54,527 bases of DNA. It comes from Streptomyces pyxinicus. GTDB taxonomy: Bacteria; Actinomycetota; Actinomycetes; Streptomycetales; Streptomycetaceae. Location of the stretch: positions 1 through 54,527 of the forward strand of contig NZ_JANUGP010000040.1 of assembly GCF_024753135.1 (NCBI RefSeq), in the 5' to 3' direction. Within the stretch, counting starts at the first letter, position 1, and each line of letters starts with the position of its first letter. Below are positions 41,116-49,171 of the stretch, piece by piece. Below the pieces are notes generated by a model. That model was not told the DNA's origin and did not search any database. It saw only the letters and a program-made list of their open reading frames with translations. Position numbers and translations under genes: made by a program.

Positions 41116-42248
41116 TAGAACTTGTTCCGCGGGGTGATGCCCAGGGACAGCCCGGACAGGCCTCGCTGACGGCCGCCCAGCTTGCCGGCGATGGCGCGCA
41201 GGGCCGCGCCCGCGGGGGACTCGGGGTCGGTGAGGACGACCGGCTTGCCCTCGTCGCCGCCCTCGCGCAGCCGGACGTCGATGGGGATCGAGCCGAGGAC
41301 CGGGACCGTCGCGCCGGTGGTGCGGGTCAGGCCGTCGGCGACCGTCTGCCCGCCGCCGGTGCCGAACACGTCGACCATCTCGCCGCAGTGCGGGCAGGGC
41401 AGGCCCGACATGTTCTCGACCACGCCGACGATCTTCTGGTGCGTCTGGACGGCGATCGAACCGGCCCGCTCGGCCACCTCGGCCGCCGCCTGCTGCGGGG
41501 TCGTCACGACCAGGATCTCGGCGTTCGGGACGAGCTGGGCCACCGAGATGGCGATGTCACCGGTGCCCGGCGGCAGGTCGAGGAGCAGCACGTCCAGATC
41601 GCCCCAGTAGACGTCGGCGAGGAACTGCTGGAGGGCGCGGTGCAGCATCGGGCCGCGCCAGACGACCGGCGCGTTGCCCGGCGTGAACATGCCGATGGAG
41701 ATGACCTTCACGCCGTTCGCGGACGGCGGCATGATCATGTTCTCGACCTGGGTGGGGCGCCCGTCGGCGCCCAGCATGCGCGGCACCGAGTGGCCGTAGA
41801 TGTCGGCGTCCACGACGCCCACCTTCAGGCCGTCCGCCGCCATCGCCGCCGCGAGGTTCACCGTGACCGACGACTTGCCGACGCCGCCCTTGCCGGAGGC
41901 GACCGCGTAGACCCGGGTGAGGCTGCCCGGCTTGGCGAACGGCACCTCGCGCTCGGTCTGGCCCCCGCGCAGCGCGCTGGCCAGCTCCTTGCGCTGCTCG
42001 TCGCTCATCACGTCGAGGGTGACGTCGACGCGGGTGACACCCTCCACCCGGGAGACCGCCTCCGTGACGCGCTGGGTGATGGTGTCCCGCATGGGGCAGC
42101 CGGACACGGTCAGGTACACGGTGACCGCGACCGCTCCGTCCGCGCCGATGTCCACCGATTTGACCATCCCGAGTTCGGTGATCGGGCGGTTGATCTCGGG
42201 GTCGTTCACCGTCGCCAGCGCCTCGCGCACCGCGTCTTCCGTAGCCAT
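41115..42248 (-). CDS. mrp: Mrp/ApbC-family iron-sulfur carrier ATPase
   Basis: A 377-residue P-loop protein. The N-terminal MIP18/DUF59 domain (about 1-95) is followed by the deviant Walker A KGGVGKSSVTVNLA, a Switch region (GVVDADIYG; LLLDLPPGTGD) and the cluster-binding motif SGLPCPHCGEM. It carries or inserts Fe-S clusters in the cytoplasm. ATG 42248 (MATEDAVREAL) is the conserved start, though no clear ribosome-binding site is seen. Its TAG stop (41115-41117) spans the boundary of the MITE-like element, so the last residues (NKF) may have been reset by insertion. In mycobacteria mrp also lies downstream of tatB. Confidence 0.93.
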   Translation of the reverse strand: MATEDAVREALATVNDPEINRPITELGMVKSVDIGADGAVAVTVYLTVSGCPMRDTITQRVTEAVSRVEGVTRVDVTLDVMSDEQRKELASALRGGQTEREVPFAKPGSLTRVYAVASGKGGVGKSSVTVNLAAAMAADGLKVGVVDADIYGHSVPRMLGADGRPTQVENMIMPPSANGVKVISIGMFTPGNAPVVWRGPMLHRALQQFLADVYWGDLDVLLLDLPPGTGDIAISVAQLVPNAEILVVTTPQQAAAEVAERAGSIAVQTHQKIVGVVENMSGLPCPHCGEMVDVFGTGGGQTVADGLTRTTGATVPVLGSIPIDVRLREGGDEGKPVVLTDPESPAGAALRAIAGKLGGRQRGLSGLSLGITPRNKF

Positions 42249-42291
42249 AAGGTCGATGGTACGGCGCGCCGAGGGGCGTTCGGCATGCCCC

Positions 42292-42882
42292 TCAGCGGTC
42301 GTCTGTGTCACGTCCCGGTGACCGTTCCGCCGGGAATACGACATGGCCGTCCTGATGCCGCGACTCCTCCAGTTCCTTGACCAGATCCTGCAGCTCCGAG
42401 CGGATCCAGTCCCGGGTGGCGACCTCGCCGAGGCCCATCCGCAGCGCGGCCACCTCCCGGGTCAGGTACTCGGTGTCCGCGATGGACCGCTCGTTCTGCT
42501 TGCGGTCCTGCTCCAGGTTGACCCGGTCGCGGTCGTCCTGCCTGTTCTGCGCGAGCAGGATCAGCGGGGCCGCGTAAGACGCCTGGAGGGACAGCATCAG
42601 GGTGAGGAAGATGAACGGGTACTGGTCGAAGCGCAGATGACCCGGCGCCGCGATGTTCCACACCACCCAGAGGATGATGACGACCGTCATCCAGACGATG
42701 AAGCGTCCCGTGCCCAGGAACCGGGCGATCCGCTCCGACAGCCGGCCGAAGGCCTCCGGGTCCCACTCGGGCAGGAACCGGCGCCGGGGCGGCCGCGGCT
42801 GATCCAGGCGCGCCCGGGGCCGGGGGGCGGCCGTGGCGCCCGTCGGAGTGCGCTCGCGCGTGTTGTCCCGCTCAGCCGCCAT
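42292..42882 (-). CDS. DUF1003 membrane protein
   Basis: A 196-residue protein with a basic Pro/Arg-rich cytoplasmic start, two membrane segments (FIVWMTVVIILWVVWNIAAPG and PFIFLTLMLSLQASYAAPLI) and a C-terminal coiled-coil-like region (NRQDDRDRVNLEQDRKQNE). This is the standard DUF1003 layout, including LQASYAAPLILLAQNRQ. The ATG at 42882 overlaps the end of the MgtE-type gene by 11 bp and has a GGAGAGGGGG site, so the two are coupled. Function unknown; the pairing with an MgtE-type sensor suggests a link to divalent cations. Confidence 0.88.
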   Translation of the reverse strand: MAAERDNTRERTPTGATAAPRPRARLDQPRPPRRRFLPEWDPEAFGRLSERIARFLGTGRFIVWMTVVIILWVVWNIAAPGHLRFDQYPFIFLTLMLSLQASYAAPLILLAQNRQDDRDRVNLEQDRKQNERSIADTEYLTREVAALRMGLGEVATRDWIRSELQDLVKELEESRHQDGHVVFPAERSPGRDTDDR

Positions 42883-44167
42883 GGGTGCTCGCCCCCTCTC
42901 CCTCGGCCTCGTCCAGATGGAACTCGGTCTCCCGCCAGTCGTCGGGCAGCATGTGATCCAGTACGTCGTCCACGGTGACCGCCCCGAGCAGGGAGCCCGA
43001 CTCGTCCACCACCGGCGCCGCGACCATGTCGTACGTCGCGAAGAACCCGGCGATGACCGGCAGCGCGGCATCCGGGTCGAGGGGTTGCAGATCGTCGTCG
43101 ACCAGCGAGCTGACCAGCGTGTACGGCGGGTCGCGCAGCAGCCGCTGGAAGTGCACGGTGCCCAGGTACTTGCCGGTCGGCGTCTCGTCCGGCGGCCGGC
43201 ACACGTACACCTGGGCGGCCAGCGCGGGGGAGAGGTCGGGGTTGCGGACGCAGGCGAGCGCGTCGGCCACCGTGGCGTCGGGGCGCAGCACGATCGGCTC
43301 GGTGGTCATCAGACCGCCGGCGGTGTGCTCCTCGTACGACATCAGGCGCCGCATGTCGGCCGCGTCGGCGGGCTGCATCAGGCTGAGCAGCCGCTCCTTG
43401 TCCGCCTCGGGCAGCTCGGAGAGCAGGTCGGCGGCGTCGTCCGGGTCCATGGCCTCCAGGACGTCGGCGGCCCGCTCCTCCTTCAGCTTGCCCAGGATCT
43501 CGATCTGGTCGTCCTCGGGCAGCTCCTCCAGCACGTCGGCGAGCCGGTCGTCGTCCAGGGCGGCGGCGACCTCGGCGCGCCGCTTGGCGGACAGGTGGTG
43601 CAGCACGTTGGCGAGGTCGGCGGGGCGCAGCTGCTCGAAGGTGGCGAGCAGGCTCTCGGCGCCCTGCCCGTGCTCCTCCAGCGAGAACCCGGAGACCGCC
43701 GACCACTCCACGGTCAGCGTCTCCCCCTTGGCCCGCCGGAAGGCGCCGCCCTTCCTGCCCTTGCGGACGAAGACCCGGTCGATCTCCCAGTCCCGGCGGG
43801 CGGGCAGCTGCTGCACGGACAGGTCGAGGACGGTGACCTCCTCGCCGGTCTCCTCCAGGACCACCCGCCGGTCCAGCAGCTCCCCGAAGACCAGCCGCTC
43901 GGTGGGGCGCTGTTCGAAGCGGCGCACGTTCATGACGCCGGTGGTGATGACCTGCCCGCTCTCCACGCCGGTGACCCGGGTCATGGGCAGGAAGATACGG
44001 CGCCGGGTGGCCAGTTCGACGACCAGTCCGAGCACGCGCGGGGGCTTGCGGCCCACCCGCAGCATCACGACGAGATCGCGCACGCGGCCCACCTGGTCGC
44101 CGCTCGGGTCGAAGACGGGGACCCCGGCGAGGTGCGAGACGAAGATCCGGGGGGCGCCGGCTGCCAT
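42872..44167 (-). CDS. Soluble MgtE_N/CBS protein lacking the transport domain
   Basis: A 431-residue protein. A PRC-barrel-like N-terminus (VSHLAGVPVFDPSGDQVGRVRDLVV) is followed by the MgtE intracellular domain of short helical repeats (LRPADLANVLHHLSAKRRAE; LLSELPEADKERLLSLM) and a pair of CBS domains (SYEEHTAGGLMTTEPIVL; VVDESGSLLGAVTVDDVLDHM). It stops there: the five-helix membrane domain that forms the Mg2+ channel in true MgtE is absent, and no membrane segment is visible. It is thus a cytoplasmic Mg2+ or nucleotide sensor rather than a transporter. ATG 44167 has AAAGGAAG. It is coupled to the DUF1003 gene. Confidence 0.88.
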   Translation of the reverse strand: MAAGAPRIFVSHLAGVPVFDPSGDQVGRVRDLVVMLRVGRKPPRVLGLVVELATRRRIFLPMTRVTGVESGQVITTGVMNVRRFEQRPTERLVFGELLDRRVVLEETGEEVTVLDLSVQQLPARRDWEIDRVFVRKGRKGGAFRRAKGETLTVEWSAVSGFSLEEHGQGAESLLATFEQLRPADLANVLHHLSAKRRAEVAAALDDDRLADVLEELPEDDQIEILGKLKEERAADVLEAMDPDDAADLLSELPEADKERLLSLMQPADAADMRRLMSYEEHTAGGLMTTEPIVLRPDATVADALACVRNPDLSPALAAQVYVCRPPDETPTGKYLGTVHFQRLLRDPPYTLVSSLVDDDLQPLDPDAALPVIAGFFATYDMVAAPVVDESGSLLGAVTVDDVLDHMLPDDWRETEFHLDEAEGEGASTHGG

Positions 44168-44417
44168 GGTGGTGCTTCCTTTGCCTGGGAATCGCTGGGC
44201 GGGGGCTGGTGCGGTGCGTGCGGTGCGCATCGCGGTCGGTGCGGGACGCGGGTGCGGTGTTTGCTCGGATGTGTCCGCCCGGGTGCGCTTCAGGCTAGCC
44301 CGTACCGGTCGGATACGCCCTGGTGGGGCGTCCGGAAGGACTGGCTCCACCGGGCCCCGGGAGCACCGGTACGCTGCGGTACGCCGCTCAGGAACCGTCA
44401 GAAAGGCAGCTGTCTCT

Positions 44418-45155
44418 GTGACTGCGATTCCCCGGGGCCGGGCTCGCCGGACCGCGCTCGCCACCGTGACCTGTGCGCTGGCCGTGACGGGAGCGCTGGC
44501 GCTGTCGGGGTGCGGCGGCGACGACCCGGACGCGGGGACGAACGGCGTGGGCAAGCTGCCCGCCGCGAAGATCCAGGCGAAGAGCCGGGCGGCGGCGGAC
44601 GCGGCGTCCGCGGTCCGGCTGTCGGGCACGGTGGCCGCCGGCGGGCGCACGTACCGGCTGGACATGCGGCTGAAGGCGGACGGCGGCACCGGCTCGGTCA
44701 CCTCGGGGGGCTCGACCTTCCAGCTCCTGCGGATCGGCGAGCAGCTGTACCTGAAGGCCGACGCGGGCTTCTGGAACCACGCCGACGGCGACGGCGCCAC
44801 CGACAAGCTGGACGGCAAGTACGTGAAGGTGCCGCAGGGGGACCCCGCGTACAAGAAGTTCAGCGGCTTCACGGACAAGGCCGTCCTCCTCGAAGGTCTG
44901 CTGACACTGCACGGCAAGCTGGCCACCGACGGCCGGCACGAGCAGTCGGGTACCCGCACGGTCCGCGTCACCGGCGACCAGGGTTCCGGCGGCACCCTGG
45001 ACGTCTCCCTGGAGGGCACCCCGTATCCGCTGAGCCTGACCCGGGCCGGCAACGCGGGCACGCTCCGCTTCTCGGACTGGGGCCGGAACTTCACGGTGCG
45101 GGAGCCGGCGGCGTCGGACACCGTGGACTACGGCAGGCAGCTGCCGACCTCCTGA
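44418..45155 (+). CDS. LppX/LprAFG-like lipoprotein
   Basis: A 245-residue lipoprotein: Arg-rich start, hydrophobic core and lipobox LSGC (Cys about 32). The mature part (AADAASAVRLSGTVAAGGRTY; LLRIGEQLYLKADAGFWNHAD; DVSLEGTPYPLSL) has the beta-strand pattern of the LppX_LprAFG fold, a cavity for lipids or hydrophobic molecules. The GTG at 44418 is 14 bases from AAAGG, a long spacing. It diverges from the MgtE-type gene across 250 bp. Ligand unknown. Confidence 0.8.
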   Translation: MTAIPRGRARRTALATVTCALAVTGALALSGCGGDDPDAGTNGVGKLPAAKIQAKSRAAADAASAVRLSGTVAAGGRTYRLDMRLKADGGTGSVTSGGSTFQLLRIGEQLYLKADAGFWNHADGDGATDKLDGKYVKVPQGDPAYKKFSGFTDKAVLLEGLLTLHGKLATDGRHEQSGTRTVRVTGDQGSGGTLDVSLEGTPYPLSLTRAGNAGTLRFSDWGRNFTVREPAASDTVDYGRQLPTS

Positions 45156-45166
45156 CGGCTCCGGCG

Positions 45167-45679
45167 TCACTTCCTCCGGCGCCCGGCCAGCAGCTTGGGC
45201 AGGGCCGCCGGGACGGGGCGGCGGGTGGTGGCCGGGCTCGGGAGCGGGCGCCGCGCCAGGCTGTCGGCCGGCAAGGGGGCCACCGCGCCCGTCGGCACCA
45301 GGCACAGCACCCGGCACTCGCGGGCCCAGCGGGCCGGCATCTCCTCGCCGTCGGGGGCGTTGAGCCGTTTGCCCTTCAGGTCGGCGACCGCGGCCTCCCA
45401 CGCGGCCGAGCCGGCGGGCAGTTCGGAGACGGCCACCGGGAACGTCACCAGCCGGCCGCCCTTGTCCTTGCCGCGGGCGGTCACCTCGGCCGTGCCCCCG
45501 TCCACCAGGCCCGGCAGCGGCTGCTCACCGGGGCCGTCCCCGACCAGGCACACCGCGCCCTCGCGCCACACGTGCCACAGGGCGCGCGGTGCCGGGGCGT
45601 CCGCGCCCCTGACCCAGATGAGGCCGGACTTCTTCGCGGCCTCCTCGATGAGGGCCAGGTCGAGCAGCTCGCCAGTCAT
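45167..45679 (-). CDS. Hypothetical protein (170 aa), possibly split-barrel fold
   Basis: A 170-residue cytoplasmic protein with a helical start (LLDLALIEEAAKKSGLIWVRG) and then beta-rich segments (ALWHVWREGAVCLVGDGP; GRLVTFPVAVSEL), which recall flavin/F420-binding split barrels but without diagnostic residues. The Arg/Pro-rich C-terminal 40 residues (LPSPATTRRPVPAALPKLL) look disordered. It lies 23 bp downstream of corA and is probably co-transcribed with it. I do not recognise a family with confidence. Confidence 0.72.
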   Translation of the reverse strand: MTGELLDLALIEEAAKKSGLIWVRGADAPAPRALWHVWREGAVCLVGDGPGEQPLPGLVDGGTAEVTARGKDKGGRLVTFPVAVSELPAGSAAWEAAVADLKGKRLNAPDGEEMPARWARECRVLCLVPTGAVAPLPADSLARRPLPSPATTRRPVPAALPKLLAGRRRK

Positions 45680-45702
45680 GCGCCCAGCCTATCCGGGCGC
45701 CC

Positions 45703-46827
45703 TCACAGCCAGCCGTTGCGCTTGAGCGTGCGGTGGATGCCCAGGCACAGGAGCACCGTGACGCCCATGATCGACGGGTAGCCGTACTTCCAGTGCAGTT
45801 CGGGCATGTACTCGAAGTTCATGCCGTAGACCCCGCACACCATCGTCGGTACGGCGATGATCGCGGCCCATGCCGTGATCTTCCGCATGTCCTCGTTCTG
45901 CGCCACGGACGCCTGCGCGAGGTTGGCCTGGAGGATGGAGTTGAGGAGTTCGTCGAAGCCGATGACCTGCTCGTGCACCCGCGCGACATGGTCGGCGACG
46001 TCCCGGAAGTACTTCTGGATGTCCGGGTCCACCAGCCGCATCGGCCGCTCGCTCAGCAGCAGCATGGGCCGCAGCAGCGGGGCCACCGCCCGCTTGAACT
46101 CCAGCACCTCGCGCTTGAGTTGGTAGATCCGCGCCGAGTCGACACCGCGCGAGACACCGCCCCCGCGGCCCGGCGAGAAGACCTCGGTCTCCACCTCGTC
46201 GATGTCGTCCTGCACCGCGTCGGCGACCGCGATGTAGCCGTCCACCACGTGGTCGGCGATGGTGTGCAGCACCGCCGAGGGGCCCTTGGCGAGCAGTTCG
46301 GGGTCGTCCTGGAGGCGGCGGCGCAGCGCCCGCAGCGAGCCCTGGCCGCCGTGCCGGACGGTGATGAAGAAGTCCCGGCCGGTGAAGCACATGACCTCAC
46401 CGGTCTCCACGACCTCGCTGGTGGCGGTGAGCCGGTCGTGCTCGACGTAGTGGATGGTCTTGAAGACCGTGAAGAGCGAGTCGTCGTACCGCTCCAGCTT
46501 CGGCCGCTGGTGGGCCTGCACCGCGTCCTCCACGGCCAGCGGGTGCAGCCCGAACTCGGTCGCGATACCGGCGAACTCGGCCTCGGTGGGCTCGTGCAGG
46601 CCGATCCAGACGAACCCGCCGTCCCGCCGCACCAGCCGCATCGCCTCGTGCGGGGTCAGCGGCTTCCCGCTCTCCACTCGCGCGCCGTCGCGGTAGACGG
46701 CGCAGTCGACGACGGCCGAGGGCGTCGCCGGGTCGCGCGTGGTGTCGTACGACGTGCTCGTGTCCTTGCGCAGTGAGATGCGGGACGACGGGCGGACCAC
46801 GGCGCGCAGGTCGCGGATCATCGACAT
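45703..46827 (-). CDS. corA: Mg2+/Co2+ channel CorA
   Basis: A 374-residue CorA-family channel. A long cytoplasmic domain (IGLHEPTEAEFAGIATEFGLHPLAVEDAV is the family start, visible from about 75) leads to a helical willow region and two C-terminal membrane helices with the selectivity motif YGMNFEYMPE; the basic end (TLKRNGWL) is typical. ATG 46827 (MSMIRDL) has AAGGAG eight bases upstream. The preceding 455-bp region holds a candidate promoter and a small leader ORF. CorA admits Mg2+ and closes when internal Mg2+ is high. Together with the MgtE-type sensor it makes this stretch Mg2+-related. Confidence 0.93.
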   Translation of the reverse strand: MSMIRDLRAVVRPSSRISLRKDTSTSYDTTRDPATPSAVVDCAVYRDGARVESGKPLTPHEAMRLVRRDGGFVWIGLHEPTEAEFAGIATEFGLHPLAVEDAVQAHQRPKLERYDDSLFTVFKTIHYVEHDRLTATSEVVETGEVMCFTGRDFFITVRHGGQGSLRALRRRLQDDPELLAKGPSAVLHTIADHVVDGYIAVADAVQDDIDEVETEVFSPGRGGGVSRGVDSARIYQLKREVLEFKRAVAPLLRPMLLLSERPMRLVDPDIQKYFRDVADHVARVHEQVIGFDELLNSILQANLAQASVAQNEDMRKITAWAAIIAVPTMVCGVYGMNFEYMPELHWKYGYPSIMGVTVLLCLGIHRTLKRNGWL

Positions 46828-47069
46828 GGGCAGGCTCCTTCGCGGGCGGGCGGCGACAGCGCGCGCGGCGACGGGTGGAACTACCCGGAATGGGGACGTC
46901 CTGACTGCGGAGGTTTGGGCCGTCCACAAAGCGGGGAGCACCGCACCGTCGCGGTGGCGGCTTCGCTGCTGCTGCACAACTGATTCAGGTCAGGCAGATC
47001 AGGCAAAGCAAGACGAAGTGCTCTTCCGAACGGACGATGCGCACGGGAAGGCGGCAGCCAGCCGGACAG

Positions 47070-47117
47070 TCAGCGGGCGGAAGAGCGAGTGGTACTGCAC
47101 GGTCGACTTCGATCCAT
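47070..47117 (-). CDS. Putative 15-residue leader peptide of corA
   Basis: ATG 47117 to TGA 47070 encodes MDRSRPCSTTRSSAR, with four Arg among 15 residues. GGAGGAGG (47135-47128) lies 10 bases upstream, the best ribosome-binding site in the region and stronger than most full-length genes here. It ends about 240 nt before corA. Arg/Pro leader peptides control Mg2+ transporter genes in enterobacteria (mgtL before mgtA), so a regulatory role is an attractive guess, not a demonstration. Confidence 0.4.
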   Translation of the reverse strand: MDRSRPCSTTRSSAR

Positions 47118-47214
47118 GACAGCCCCACCTCCTCCGGCCGGTCCCTCGTAAGGGAGTCTCATCGGCGTCGGGACTTGAGCGACGCTTCTGCGCGCTGCCC
47201 CGAACGACCGGCTC

Positions 47215-47240
47215 AGAGTACCAGCCGCCCGTACTGTCAA
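47215..47240 (-). promoter_or_regulatory. Candidate corA promoter
   Basis: A consensus TTGACA (47240-47235) is followed by extended -10-like TGG-TACTCT (hexamer at 47220-47215), but the 14-base spacing is shorter than normal. The promoter zone is plausible; the exact elements are uncertain. Confidence 0.35.
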
Positions 47241-47270
47241 GGTGCCGCTTTGCCCGCCGCTGACGAGTTC

Positions 47271-47276
47271 TATGCT
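47271..47276 (+). promoter_or_regulatory. -10 element for leaderless SUFU-gene transcript
   Basis: TATGCT sits six bases before the ATG at 47283, with CTTTGC 17 bases upstream as a weak -35. There is no ribosome-binding site, so a leaderless mRNA is expected. It also settles the start codon. Confidence 0.5.
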
Positions 47277-47282
47277 CACCGC

Positions 47283-47867
47283 ATGGTTGATGTTCTCCCT
47301 CTGGTCGAGGCACGGTTGGGCACCGCGCTGGGCGAGCCGGACGCGCGTGCCGCCGTCACCTTCCTCGGCACGGACCGTATCGAGGTGCTCCGCTTCCAGG
47401 AGGGCGACGTCGTCCGCTACGCCACGCTCGGCATGTCGGCCCACCCCATGACGGACCCCACCGGACTGGTCGCCGACCCGGTCAAGGGCCCGCGCGCCGA
47501 ACTGGTGCTGTCGGTGCGCGCGGGTGTCGCCGACACTGGCAAGGTGCTCCGCCCGCTCGCGGTGCTCGCCGCGACACCGCAGGTCGAGGGCCTGGTCGTG
47601 ACGCCCGGTGCGTCCCTGGACGTCGGCGAGCCGCTGTGGCCCGGCGCCCCCTTCACCTCGGTCCTGGTGGGCGAGCCCGGCGGACTTGTGCCGGACCTGG
47701 AACTCGACGCCCCGCTGGACCCCGTACGGTTCCTGCCGCTGCTGCCGATGACGCCGAACGAGGCCGCCTGGAAGCGGGTGCACGGCGCCGGGGCGCTCCA
47801 GGAGCGCTGGCTGGCGAACGGGACGGACCTGCGCGACCCCGCGCGCCGGCCCGTCCCGCTGGAGTGA
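47283..47867 (+). CDS. SUFU (suppressor of fused) domain protein
   Basis: A 194-residue cytoplasmic protein. Its pattern (RYATLGMSAHPM; PRAELVLSVR; GLVVTPGASLDVGEPLWPGAPFTSVLV; FLPLLPMTPNEAAWKR) matches bacterial SUFU-domain proteins (PF05076). The eukaryotic namesake regulates Hedgehog signalling; bacterial forms are often found in immunity or toxin contexts, but nothing of that kind is next to this gene. The start is fixed by the leaderless -10. It is convergent with the MFS gene, 31 bp away. Function unknown. Confidence 0.82.
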   Translation: MVDVLPLVEARLGTALGEPDARAAVTFLGTDRIEVLRFQEGDVVRYATLGMSAHPMTDPTGLVADPVKGPRAELVLSVRAGVADTGKVLRPLAVLAATPQVEGLVVTPGASLDVGEPLWPGAPFTSVLVGEPGGLVPDLELDAPLDPVRFLPLLPMTPNEAAWKRVHGAGALQERWLANGTDLRDPARRPVPLE

Positions 47868-47898
47868 CCGAGGTCACCGAATTCGGGCTTGAACTCGC

Positions 47899-49122
47899 TC
47901 AGTTGGCGAAGACGGTGACCCCGTCCTCGGTGGCGTGCCGCGGCTCCAGTTCCTCCGCCTCGTGGGTGAGGGCCCGGCGCCGTACGACGACCACGAGCGC
48001 GCCGAGCAGCGCGGTGACGGCCGCGACCACGAACGGGACGTGGATGTCGGTCCACTCCTCGATCTTCGGCGCGAAGAAGGGCGCCGCCGCCGCGGCGAAC
48101 CAGCGGACGAAGTTGTAGCCCGCGCTCGCCACCGGGCGCGGCGCGTCCGACACGCCGAGGGCCAGCTCCGTGTAGACGGTGTTGTTCACGCCGATGAAGG
48201 CGCCCGACAGGATGGTGCAGACGACGGCGGTGGTGTGGCTGCCGTAGCCGAGCACCAGGACGTCGGCCGCGAGCAGCACCAGTGAGCCGCCGAGCACCTT
48301 CAGCGAGCCGAACCGCGCCTGCAGGCGCGGGGCGACGAGCACCGAGAAGACGGCGAGCAGCAGGCCCCAGGCGAAGAACACCGCGCCCGACCGGTACGGG
48401 GTCATGTCCAGCACGAACGGCGTGAAGGCCAGCACCGTGAAGAACGTGTAGTTGTAGAAGAACGCCGAGGCGGCAGCCGACGCCAGACCGCCGTGGCCGA
48501 GCGCCTTGAGCGGGTCGAGGATCGAGGTCTTGCGGGCCGGCTTCGGCTGCTCCTTCAGGAACGCGGTGATGCACAGGAAGCCGATCGCCATCAGCGTGGC
48601 CGTGCCGAAGAAGGGGTAGCGCCAGCTCACGTTGCCGAGGACCGCGCCGAGCAGCGGGCCGCAGGCCATGCCGAGGCCGAGCGCGGACTCGTACAGCAGG
48701 ATCGCCGCCGCGCTGCCGCCGGCCGCCGCGCCGACGATGACCGCGAGCGCCGTCGAGACGAACAGCGCGTTGCCCAGGCCCCAGCCGGCCCGGAAGCCGA
48801 CGAGCTGCCCGACCGAGCCGGAGGTGCCGGCCAGACCGGCGAAGACGATCACGAAGGCGAGGCCGAGCAGCAGGGTCCGCCGGCCGCCGACGCGGCTGGA
48901 GACGAAGCCGGTCAGCAGCATGGCGATCGCGGTGATCAGGAAGTACGAGGTGAAGAGCAGGGACACCTGGCTGGCGGTGGCGTGCAGACCCTGCGCGATG
49001 GACGGCAGGATCGGGTCGACGAGTCCGATGCCCATGAAGGCGACGACGGAGGCGCCGGCCGTGGCCCAGACCGCCTTGGGCTGCCGCAGGATGCCGCCGG
49101 CACCCGCGTCGAAGGGGTCCAT
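47899..49122 (-). CDS. MFS transporter (drug-efflux type)
   Basis: A 407-residue protein with twelve hydrophobic segments. The loop between segments 2 and 3 (GFVSSRVGGRRTLLLG) is the MFS signature, and the MACGPLLGAVLG motif in segment 5 is typical of drug/H+ antiporters of the DHA1/2 type. ATG 49122 is chosen because GGGAGAAG lies just upstream; the frame also opens at ATG 49137 without a ribosome-binding site. The AT-rich promoter carries two palindromes, suggesting control by a dimeric repressor. No regulator gene is adjacent. Confidence 0.87.
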   Translation of the reverse strand: MDPFDAGAGGILRQPKAVWATAGASVVAFMGIGLVDPILPSIAQGLHATASQVSLLFTSYFLITAIAMLLTGFVSSRVGGRRTLLLGLAFVIVFAGLAGTSGSVGQLVGFRAGWGLGNALFVSTALAVIVGAAAGGSAAAILLYESALGLGMACGPLLGAVLGNVSWRYPFFGTATLMAIGFLCITAFLKEQPKPARKTSILDPLKALGHGGLASAAASAFFYNYTFFTVLAFTPFVLDMTPYRSGAVFFAWGLLLAVFSVLVAPRLQARFGSLKVLGGSLVLLAADVLVLGYGSHTTAVVCTILSGAFIGVNNTVYTELALGVSDAPRPVASAGYNFVRWFAAAAAPFFAPKIEEWTDIHVPFVVAAVTALLGALVVVVRRRALTHEAEELEPRHATEDGVTVFAN

Positions 49123-49153
49123 GTGTGCTTCTCCCATCCCGACGAAATAGTTG

Positions 49154-49163
49154 GTGTATACAC
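49154..49163 (-). promoter_or_regulatory. Operator-like palindrome GTGTATACAC
   Basis: A perfect 10-base palindrome 31 bp upstream of the MFS start codon, in an AT-rich patch (49140-49195). The form recalls GntR- or MarR-type operators; identity unproven. Confidence 0.45.
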
Positions 49164-49171
49164 ATAGTAAG

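Larger units (their letters stand above)
46828..47282. promoter_or_regulatory. Long divergent region: corA leader and SUFU-gene promoter
   Basis: 455 bp without a long real gene. Read leftward it forms a corA leader of up to roughly 390 nt. From 5' it carries a GCGTCG/CGACGC hairpin (about 47172-47192), a TCCCT-TACG-AGGGA hairpin (about 47145-47158), a strong GGAGGAGG site, a 15-codon ORF and then about 240 nt with direct CCTGA repeats (near 46980-47005). I could not match it to the M-box Mg2+ riboswitch consensus as I remember it. Read rightward it ends in a leaderless promoter for the SUFU gene. Confidence 0.45.

Noticed and set aside
42833..45781. 982-codon plus-strand open frame over the MgtE-type gene
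   Set aside because: Antisense shadow with no start signal or domain; the minus-strand proteins are recognisable.
46828..47282. M-box (ykoK) Mg2+ riboswitch before corA
   Set aside because: The conserved M-box blocks as I remember them could not be located; kept only as an unassigned leader.
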